A stretch of DNA of 49,561 nt from Desulfobacteraceae bacterium (GTDB lineage: Bacteria; Desulfobacterota; Desulfobacteria; Desulfobacterales; Desulfobacteraceae): NCBI GenBank assembly GCA_024227235.1, contig JAAEKY010000357.1:1-49561 (forward strand). Reading direction: 5' to 3'. Below the pieces are notes generated by a model that was not told the DNA's origin, made no database searches, and worked only from the letters and a program-made list of their open reading frames with translations. Positions 35,052 through 41,880 of this stretch are shown one piece after another. The number at the start of each line of letters is the position of its first letter. The first letter of the stretch is position 1. A program made the position numbers and the translations under genes.

Positions 35052-36953
35052 TTATATGACCCGGATAGCATCAAATTTGCATGATTCTCTGCAAATACCG
35101 CATCTGATGCATTCGTCGGCATTAATGGTATGGGGTTCTTTTTTATCACCAGAGATGCAGCCTGTCGGGCATTTTCTGGCACAGCTGGTACAGCCGGTAC
35201 AATTATCAGGATCGATTTGAAACGTAATCAGGTCTTTGCAGACACCGGCCGGGCATTTTTGGGATTCCACATGGGCAAGATACTCTTCTTTAAAATACCG
35301 GATAGTGGTCAGCACCGGATTGGGTGCGCTGGAGCCTAATGCACACAGGGCGCCGTCCTGGATAGCCTCGGAGAGACTTAACAGATCATCAATGTCTGCC
35401 TGCGTTCCTCTACCTTCTGAAAATCCATCCAGAATCTCTCTCATCCGGCTTAATCCAAATCTACAGGGCATACATTTGCCACAGGATTCCTCTTCTAAAA
35501 AACGAAGAAAATATCGGCCCAGATCCACGACACAATCAGTGTCATCCATTACAATCATGGCACCGGAACCCATCATTGAGCCAGCCTTTGTTAATGAATC
35601 AAAATCAACTGCAGTGTCTTTCAAGGAATGTGGGATACATCCACCGGATGGGCCACCTGTCTGTACAGCCTTAAACGGAGCGCCTCCCGGGACACCGCCA
35701 CCAATTTTTTCCACGATATCTGATAAAGGCAGCCCCATGGGTACTTCCACAAGACCGACGTTATTTACTTTCCCCACCAGTGAAAACACCTTGGTTCCCG
35801 TGCTGTGAGAAACACCTATTTTGTTATACCACTCCCCACCTTTATCTATAATCAATGGAATATTTGCCCAGGTTTCAACATTGTTCAACACTGTGGGCCG
35901 TCCCCAAAGTCCTTCTTCAACCGATCTGACATATTTTGGCTTAGGATTACCCGGCTTTCCTTCAATCGAGGTAAACAATGCCGTGGATTCACCACAGACA
36001 AAAGCACCAGCCCCCCTATTGATCCGGACATCAAATGAAAACCCTGAATTCAGTATATTTTCACCCAATAGCCCATAGGCTCTCGCCTGTTCCATGGCAA
36101 TCGTCAGGTGTTTTATAGCCAAAGGATATTCTGCCCGGACATATAAAAACCCCTGTTCAGCGCCCAGTGCATAGGCCCCGAGAATAAGGCCTTCCAAAAC
36201 AGCGTGGGGGTCACCTTCCATAATGGTTCGATCCATAAATGCGCCGGGGTCTCCTTCATCGCCATTCACAACGACATAGACAGGTCTTCCCTTTTTTTCA
36301 ATGGCCTGAAGCGCAGAACGCCATTTGCGCCCTGCTGGGAAACCAGCACCGCCTCTACCTCTAAGACCGGAAATTTCAACTTCTTTAACGACCTTTTCCG
36401 GTGTCATGGTGGTCAACGCTTTGGCCAGAGCCTGATAGCCTCCGGCGATGATGGAATCATCGATATTGGTGGGATCTATTTTACCAATATTATGAAGCAC
36501 CTTTCGGTCTTGAAGTTTATAAAAAGGGATATCTTCTTCATGCACTATCTTTTCACCGGACTGGGGATCTTTGTATAGTAACCGGTCAATAATTTCACCT
36601 TGTGCTACCGTTTTTTCAATGATATCCCCGGCATCCTTTGGTTTTACTCGCTGATAAAAAATTCCCTGTGGACGAATCAATACCAGAGGTCCCCTGGAGC
36701 AGAACCCCTGACATCCTGTGGTTTTAATACCTGGAATCACCTTTGCTTTTATCCCGGAATCGCTAAGGGCAGTTTGAATGGCATCGCTTACAGCTTCACT
36801 GCCGTTGGCAAGACATCCTGTGCCATGGCACACAACGATTTCAGGATGGTCAGGATCAATTTTCTGTTCCAATTGCTCTTTGAGTTTATTTAAGTCATCC
36901 AGGGATTCTAACCGCCATGGATCGTGTTGCAATGCTGCGCTCTGATTATGCAT
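35052..36953 (-). CDS. NuoF-like NADH/FMN subunit with N- and C-terminal Fe-S domains
   Basis: A 633-residue protein. Residues ~30-125 are a thioredoxin-like [2Fe-2S] domain (CHGTGCLANGS; TGCQGFCSRGP). The NuoF core has the NADH/FMN motif RGRGGAGFPAGRKW (~residue 200), GDEGDPGAFMDR and the [4Fe-4S] ligands ESCGKCMPCRFG (~490). A 2x[4Fe-4S] ferredoxin tail lies at ~585-630 (CTGCTSCARKCP, CIRCGICRESC). This is the architecture of HydB/HndC-type NADH subunits of bifurcating complexes. It overlaps the NuoE gene by 8 bp. It is the NAD(H) entry or exit site. Confidence 0.9.
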   Translation of the reverse strand: MHNQSAALQHDPWRLESLDDLNKLKEQLEQKIDPDHPEIVVCHGTGCLANGSEAVSDAIQTALSDSGIKAKVIPGIKTTGCQGFCSRGPLVLIRPQGIFYQRVKPKDAGDIIEKTVAQGEIIDRLLYKDPQSGEKIVHEEDIPFYKLQDRKVLHNIGKIDPTNIDDSIIAGGYQALAKALTTMTPEKVVKEVEISGLRGRGGAGFPAGRKWRSALQAIEKKGRPVYVVVNGDEGDPGAFMDRTIMEGDPHAVLEGLILGAYALGAEQGFLYVRAEYPLAIKHLTIAMEQARAYGLLGENILNSGFSFDVRINRGAGAFVCGESTALFTSIEGKPGNPKPKYVRSVEEGLWGRPTVLNNVETWANIPLIIDKGGEWYNKIGVSHSTGTKVFSLVGKVNNVGLVEVPMGLPLSDIVEKIGGGVPGGAPFKAVQTGGPSGGCIPHSLKDTAVDFDSLTKAGSMMGSGAMIVMDDTDCVVDLGRYFLRFLEEESCGKCMPCRFGLSRMREILDGFSEGRGTQADIDDLLSLSEAIQDGALCALGSSAPNPVLTTIRYFKEEYLAHVESQKCPAGVCKDLITFQIDPDNCTGCTSCARKCPTGCISGDKKEPHTINADECIRCGICRESCKFDAIRVI

Positions 36954-37443
36954 TTGGCTCTCCCTTTATTTTGTCCGGTGATAATTCAGTAACTTTTTTC
37001 ATTTCTTTTTCTAATTTTCGCATTGAGGCCCCGGGATGGTATTTTTCATCCACCACCGCAACCGGAGCAATGGCACAGGCCCCCACACAATTGACCGTAC
37101 TCAAGGTGAACATCATGTCTTCAGTAGTTTCTCCCGGTTCGATCTTTAATTTTCTCGACAGTCCATCAACCAGTTGCTGACCACCGTTCAAATGACAAGC
37201 GGTTCCCAGGCAGACTTTTATTTCGTGTTCTCCCGGAGGATCCAAACGGAAAGACTGGTAAAATGTCGCTACGGAATACGCCTGGGTTAAAGGAACCTTG
37301 GTATGTTCGCTAGCCAGCAGCATGGAATCATAAGAAATATGTCCCTGGTGTTCCTGGATATCCTGAAGCAGGCCAATCAGGTATTCAGGTTTAGGTGGAT
37401 ATTGATCCAATAAGTCATCAATATATTGTGTCGGATCTGCCAT
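36946..37443 (-). CDS. NuoE-like [2Fe-2S] subunit
   Basis: A 165-residue NuoE/HndA-type protein. The helical N-terminus (YPPKPEYLIGLLQDIQEHQGHI) leads to a thioredoxin-like [2Fe-2S] domain with CLGTACHLNGG (~residue 90) and NCVGACAIAP (~126). It partners the NuoF-like subunit. GGAG precedes ATG 37443, and the sigma-54 activator gene ends 24 bp upstream; no separate promoter was seen in that gap. Confidence 0.9.
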   Translation of the reverse strand: MADPTQYIDDLLDQYPPKPEYLIGLLQDIQEHQGHISYDSMLLASEHTKVPLTQAYSVATFYQSFRLDPPGEHEIKVCLGTACHLNGGQQLVDGLSRKLKIEPGETTEDMMFTLSTVNCVGACAIAPVAVVDEKYHPGASMRKLEKEMKKVTELSPDKIKGEPNA

Positions 37444-37467
37444 TTTATTTTCTCCTTTATTTTATAT

Positions 37468-39213
37468 TTATCTGGTTGGGCTTTGATTCAAAAGCCCATA
37501 AGTTTTCATTTTTCGCCAGAGTGAAGAACGGCTGATTCCCAACAGGGAAGCCGTCTGGGTTCTTTTATTGCCGGTTTCATCCAGCGCCTGTATAATTTTT
37601 TCTTTTTCCGATTTTTTTCTTCCAAATTTTCTCAAAGGGATAATGGCTTCAAACTCAGGGTTTGCCGGCAGGTACCTTGAAAAAATAATAGGGCCTTTGA
37701 CAAAAACAAAAGCATGCTCCATGACCCGTTCCAATTCACGGATATTACCAGGCCAGGCATAGGTTGAAAAAGACGAGAGCACTGCAGGATCAACCAACCG
37801 AACCTGTTTATTATATTGGTGGTTAAATTTTTTTATAAAATATGTCACCAGCAAAGGAATATCTTCAGTTCGTTCCCTCAGGGGAGGAAGGTGTATTGGA
37901 ATGGTTCTCAACCTGTAATACAAGTCCTCTCTAAATTGCCCGGTCTTTTGAGCCGTTTCCAGGTTCTGATGGGTGGCTGCAATAATTCTGGCGGTTAATT
38001 TTATGGATTTGTCAGACCCAACCCGTTCAAACACTTTTTGTTCCAGGACCCTGAGGAGTTTTACTTGAAGGGAGGGTTTCATATCTCCAATTTCATCAAG
38101 GAAAAACGTTCCATTGGCAGCCAGTTCAAATCGGCCTGGTTTTGATTGGTCTGCCCCTGTAAAGGCTCCTTTTTCATGGCCGAATAATTCCGACTCCAAC
38201 AGGGTTTCAGGCAGAGCAGAACAGTTTACAGCTTGAAATGTATTGTTCTGTGGTTTTGACAAGTTATGAATCGCCCGGGCAATCAATTCCTTTCCTGTGC
38301 CGCTTTCTCCTGTAATCAAAACACTGACAGGGCTTTGTGCAATGTCAGGAAGTTTATCAAAAATCATTTTCATAGCCTTGCTTTTACCAACCATTCCTTC
38401 AAAGGGTTTCATCACCTGGAATGGTATGGTTTTTCCCGAGGCCTTTTGAGCCAGGGAAAAGCTTTCTATACCGCCCACAAGAGTTCCGTTTTCATCTTTC
38501 AACGGGGCCACATTGACCAGGATTTTTTTGATAGAACCTTTATGATTTACAATGGTCATTTCCTGACTTTCACATGAGTCACCTTGATTAAAGATGTCTG
38601 CAAATGGACACTCATGCCTGCACCGGCCTGATTGGAAGACCTGCCAGCAGAATTTCCCGATAACCTGCTCTTTTTTAAAACCGGTCAGCTGTTCCGCCTG
38701 TGCGTTGAATGAATTGATTCGCCACTGGGTATCAATGGTAAAAACCCCTTCCGGCAGGCCATCAAAAAGATGACGATAATCAATACGGGGAAGATATGCT
38801 AATTTAGAAGAATCATTTCCCGAACCAAATTTTTCAGACACGGTATAAAACCGGACGATCACCCCGATGATTTCCTGTTCCCCTGCAAACAATGGAAGCG
38901 CACAAACACTACATGGTATCTGTCTGCCATTTTCATGAACAAGGTTAAAGTGAATATCATTTAAGGTAACCCCGTTGTTCAAAACGTTTCTCATTGCTCT
39001 GTGTGCTTTGACAAATGAACTTGTGTTAAATAATTTTTCCAACGGATAAGCTTTGCCAGGCTGTGGTGATATTCCAAGTATCTTGCATGCCGCAGGGTTT
39101 ATACTCATAAGATGGAATGTCGTTGAAAGAATGATCATCCCAGTGTCAGGTGACTCTGAAATAGTCATTTGTCTATTTTGTATTCCTGATTTGATGAAGC
39201 TGCCATTATTCAT
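37468..39213 (-). CDS. Sigma-54-dependent activator, PAS-PAS-AAA+-HTH (of the NuoEF/HdrA operon)
   Basis: A 581-residue activator. There are two PAS-like domains (~25-135 and ~150-265); the second carries FCWQVFQSGRCRHECP with the Cys-x8-Cys-x3-Cys pattern. The AAA+ domain has Walker A GESGTGKE, a canonical GAFTGA loop and Walker B GTFFLDEIGD. The C-terminal Fis-type HTH reads TQTASLLGISRSSLWRKM. A sigma-54 promoter and an enhancer-like element lie upstream (39330, 39492), so it probably activates itself and, by read-through, the downstream NuoE/NuoF/NuoG/HdrA genes. The last codons overlap a GGGCTTT/AAAGCCC hairpin. Confidence 0.9.
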   Translation of the reverse strand: MNNGSFIKSGIQNRQMTISESPDTGMIILSTTFHLMSINPAACKILGISPQPGKAYPLEKLFNTSSFVKAHRAMRNVLNNGVTLNDIHFNLVHENGRQIPCSVCALPLFAGEQEIIGVIVRFYTVSEKFGSGNDSSKLAYLPRIDYRHLFDGLPEGVFTIDTQWRINSFNAQAEQLTGFKKEQVIGKFCWQVFQSGRCRHECPFADIFNQGDSCESQEMTIVNHKGSIKKILVNVAPLKDENGTLVGGIESFSLAQKASGKTIPFQVMKPFEGMVGKSKAMKMIFDKLPDIAQSPVSVLITGESGTGKELIARAIHNLSKPQNNTFQAVNCSALPETLLESELFGHEKGAFTGADQSKPGRFELAANGTFFLDEIGDMKPSLQVKLLRVLEQKVFERVGSDKSIKLTARIIAATHQNLETAQKTGQFREDLYYRLRTIPIHLPPLRERTEDIPLLVTYFIKKFNHQYNKQVRLVDPAVLSSFSTYAWPGNIRELERVMEHAFVFVKGPIIFSRYLPANPEFEAIIPLRKFGRKKSEKEKIIQALDETGNKRTQTASLLGISRSSLWRKMKTYGLLNQSPTR

Positions 39214-39329
39214 TTGTACCTTCTATTATTCAATCCAAAAATTTCATCATTGCTTTCACAAGATCCGGTCCTTCGCAATAGTTCCTCTTCAATAGTTCCT
39301 TCGTAATGCTTCTTTAGTAATGCTTCCTT

Positions 39330-39346
39330 AGCAAGGAACGGGCCAA
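39330..39346 (-). promoter_or_regulatory. Sigma-54 promoter of the activator/NuoEF/HdrA operon
   Basis: The minus-strand sequence TTGGCCCGTTCCTTGCT matches YTGGCACG-N4-TTGCW at all but one or two positions. The leader to the ATG at 39213 is about 105 nt. Confidence 0.83.
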
Positions 39347-39491
39347 AGAACGTATCTAACTGAAATCACGAGGAATATGAATAATTGAGGCGTGGAAGGA
39401 CATAAAAGTCTGTTTTCAAATGAAACAGATAAGAACTTTTTTAAAAATTGGTTTGATTTAATTTATTGAATATATTGAGAATTTGAATGAA

Positions 39492-39526
39492 CGTTTCAGC
39501 ATTGAAACGCTTGAAACACTTGAAAC
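39492..39526. promoter_or_regulatory. Enhancer-like inverted repeat plus three TGAAAC units at 9-bp period
   Basis: CGTTTCA-GCAT-TGAAACG is a perfect 7-bp inverted repeat. Its right arm begins a run of TGAAAC at 39503, 39512 and 39521. It lies about 150 bp upstream of the sigma-54 promoter, a normal enhancer distance. The sequence differs from the GCA-N4-TGC palindromes. Confidence 0.6.
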
Positions 39527-39543
39527 ATAAATGGAAAGGAGTA

Positions 39544-41268
39544 TCAATTCAAAAGATCGAATACTTTCATTTTTCGCCAAAGAGATGTTCGGCTGATGCC
39601 AAGTAAAAGGGCTGCATCTTTTTTTTTCCCTTTAGATCTTTTTAATGCTTGAACAACTTTTTCCGGAGTAAGATGGATTCTGTTGCTATGCGATACTTCC
39701 GAAAGGGTTGTTTGGTTAAAAACATCTAGTTGAGGAAGATTATCAGACAAAATTACCGGTCCTTTAACAAAAACAAAAGCATGTTCAATTGTCCGTTCAA
39801 GTTCTCTGACATTCCCTGGCCAATGATAATCAAAAAATAGATCCATCACAGCTTTGTCCACGCCTTTTACCTTTTTTTTAAACGTACTATTAAACGCACT
39901 GATAAAATAATTGACCAGCAAAGGAATATCATCCCTGCGGTCCCTCAAGGGGGGAATTATTATGGGCACTGTTCTCAACCTGTAATAAAAATCTTTCCGG
40001 AATGAGCCTTCTTCCAGTGCCTTGGATAGATCTTTGTTTGTTGCACAGATAATCCTTGCTTCCAAAGGGATGGGTATTGTTCCACCGACACGCTCAAATT
40101 CTCTTTGCTCAAGAACCCTGAGCAATTTGATCTGAAGGCTTGGTTTCAATTCTCCGATTTCATCTAAAAAAAGAGTTCCTCGCTTAACCAACTCAAATCG
40201 GCCTGATTTGGCTTTTGTGGCACCAGTAAACGCTGATTTTTCATGGCCAAACAATTCTGATTCAAGAAGAGTTTCTGCTAAAGCCGAACAGTTAACAGCA
40301 ACAAAAGGATGTTTAGATCTTGTAGAATTATTATGGATCGAATGGGCAAACAGTTCCTTGCCAGTACCACTTTCTCCAGTAAGAAATACATTTGCTTCGC
40401 TGGCGGCAATATCCGGAAGAACTTTAAACAGGCGCATGATCGGTTTGCTTTGACCTATAATATCTGAAAAAGCATGCGAATCATTCACGCTTTTTGATGG
40501 TTTTATTTCTCCTGTAAGTGTTCGAAAAGTTTCAACTGCACCGACAATCAAACCTTGATCATCTCTTAAAACCCCGGTATTCACAAGTATCGTCTGAGGC
40601 CCCCCTTTTTTTTTCAGAATTCTGACATCCTGCTGCGTTCCTGCCTTCCCTGTTTCAAGTGCATCTTTGAGAGGACAGCCTAACTCACAGAGATCTGACC
40701 GGAAGACTTCCCAACAGTAACGTCCCAGGACCTCTTTTCTCGTATATCCGGTGATTTTTTCTGCGGTTTTGTTAAAAGAAGCAACCTGCCACTTGGTATT
40801 AATTGTAAAGACACCTTCAGGCAATGCTTCCAGTAAAGATTGCTGTTCCTTTAGAACGCTGTTGTTAAAGCTATCGTTGGCTTTATTTTCAAACGGTCTG
40901 AATGAAAGCACAAATCCCTGTATAGTTTTTCGGTCAGAATAAAGCGGATAGGTTGAAAACAGCATCGAAATGCCCTGGCCGGAAATCGTTTTCATCCGGC
41001 CGGAAATATTATTGTATACGACACCTTTAGATAAGGTCGTTTTGATGGCATCTTTAAGTATCTCTGAATCTTTTTTCCGGATAAAATGATCGATTAAAAA
41101 TGTGCTGCCATGTTTCAAAACAGACCTTAGGACCTCCTGCGCCTCATCATTAAAACTCATGACACTCATGGCAGCATCCATGACAATCATGGCTTCTTTT
41201 TGCAGGTAAGCTTTATTAAATATCAATTGCTTTTCAGCTGGATTGTTTTTTTTAAATAAGGTTTTCAT
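39544..41268 (-). CDS. Sigma-54-dependent activator, PAS-PAS-AAA+-HTH (paralogue)
   Basis: A 574-residue paralogue of the 37468 activator. PAS domains lie at ~15-130 and ~140-255, the second with [19 protein letters not shown]+ has Walker A GESGTGKE, Walker [11 protein letters not shown] and a sigma-54 loop reading SAFTGA rather than GAFTGA. The Fis-type HTH is [19 protein letters not shown]. It lies 92 bp downstream of the nifU-like gene on the same strand, separated by the block A hairpin, so it may be expressed from the sigma-54 promoter at 41819. ATG 41268 has no close SD. Confidence 0.88.
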   Translation of the reverse strand: MKTLFKKNNPAEKQLIFNKAYLQKEAMIVMDAAMSVMSFNDEAQEVLRSVLKHGSTFLIDHFIRKKDSEILKDAIKTTLSKGVVYNNISGRMKTISGQGISMLFSTYPLYSDRKTIQGFVLSFRPFENKANDSFNNSVLKEQQSLLEALPEGVFTINTKWQVASFNKTAEKITGYTRKEVLGRYCWEVFRSDLCELGCPLKDALETGKAGTQQDVRILKKKGGPQTILVNTGVLRDDQGLIVGAVETFRTLTGEIKPSKSVNDSHAFSDIIGQSKPIMRLFKVLPDIAASEANVFLTGESGTGKELFAHSIHNNSTRSKHPFVAVNCSALAETLLESELFGHEKSAFTGATKAKSGRFELVKRGTLFLDEIGELKPSLQIKLLRVLEQREFERVGGTIPIPLEARIICATNKDLSKALEEGSFRKDFYYRLRTVPIIIPPLRDRRDDIPLLVNYFISAFNSTFKKKVKGVDKAVMDLFFDYHWPGNVRELERTIEHAFVFVKGPVILSDNLPQLDVFNQTTLSEVSHSNRIHLTPEKVVQALKRSKGKKKDAALLLGISRTSLWRKMKVFDLLN

Positions 41269-41275
41269 CTAAAAA

Positions 41276-41367
41276 TATTTCATCCGGAAATAGCCCTTTA
41301 GCCTCCGTAATTGGTTGGAGAACGTATCTGTTCTCCAGCTACCCAATAGCATTTTATAGTTTATTTT
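41276..41367 (-). repeat. Block A, copy 2 (hairpin leader between nifU-like and activator genes)
   Basis: The homologue of 31271-31364. The hairpin at 41313-41340 keeps the GGAGAAC/GTTCTCC stem with a few differences in the outer pairs and loop. It forms the leader of the activator gene at 41268. There is no U-tract, so it is more likely an RNA regulatory or processing element than a terminator. Confidence 0.72.
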
Positions 41368-41762
41368 CCAATATTTTTAGATATAAGATTTGCCAGCGCC
41401 CGATACAAAGCCCCAACAGCCAGTTCAGCACAATGCGTATGATCCTGGGGTAAAGTTTTCAAAAAGCTGGCCACTTGTTCCGGTTGTATATCCCACGCTT
41501 TATCTATTGTTTTTCCTTGAGCAAACTTTGCAACGGTGTTGCAACAGGCATTTGTATTCAAACATCCCTTAGTACAAAAAAAGACAGTTGTTAACACATT
41601 CTGATGACAGGATAAAAAAAATTCAACACTATCTCCACATTCTCCAATGCGCTTTCCATATCCATCTGGGTTTTCTATTCTTTCAATCTTATCTGTTCTT
41701 AAAGCCATCTCGATAAAATTTAGAGAGTGATTTTTAAACATCGTGGAATAATTTTCATTCAT
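41361..41762 (-). CDS. NifU/IscU-like iron-sulfur scaffold protein (copy 2)
   Basis: A 133-residue scaffold with GECGDSVEF, TKGCLNTNACCNTV and HTHCAELAVGA holding the three expected ligand cysteines. It is a paralogue of 31594 with the same length and order. The sigma-54 promoter is about 57 bp upstream and cooS lies just beyond it on the same strand. It may load clusters into CooS or the Hdr/Nuo-like complex (inference). Short direct repeats GTTTAYTT lie at its start and stop codons. Confidence 0.84.
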   Translation of the reverse strand: MNENYSTMFKNHSLNFIEMALRTDKIERIENPDGYGKRIGECGDSVEFFLSCHQNVLTTVFFCTKGCLNTNACCNTVAKFAQGKTIDKAWDIQPEQVASFLKTLPQDHTHCAELAVGALYRALANLISKNIGK

Positions 41763-41765
41763 ACT

Positions 41766-41855
41766 GTTTACTTCTTTCGATAAAAACAGGTGTCATTTTT
41801 TTAATTCAAAATTATTGAAGCTATGCCTTTGCCAAAATTCAAACAACACCTGTTT
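41766..41855 (-). repeat. Block B, copy 2 (leader and sigma-54 promoter of the nifU-like gene)
   Basis: The homologue of 31354-31442. It is bounded by an inverted repeat, AAACAGGTGT (41784-41793) and ACACCTGTTT (41846-41855), surrounding the sigma-54 promoter. Confidence 0.72.
41819..41835 (-). promoter_or_regulatory. Sigma-54 promoter of the nifU-like gene
   Basis: The minus-strand sequence TTGGCAAAGGCATAGCT has TTGGCA at -24, GC at -12 and 10-nt spacing. A duplicate is at 31407-31423. Confidence 0.75.
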
Positions 41856-41880
41856 CTATTCAAATGTTTCTATCTGGGAT

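Noticed and set aside
39503-39526. TGAAAC repeats as a CRISPR-like array
   Set aside because: Units are 6 bp at a 9-bp period with no spacers; position upstream of a sigma-54 promoter fits a regulatory site better.
41846-41880. Inverted repeat as a cooS terminator
   Set aside because: The arms are 52 nt apart and enclose a sigma-54 promoter; a loop of that size with no U-tract is not a normal terminator.
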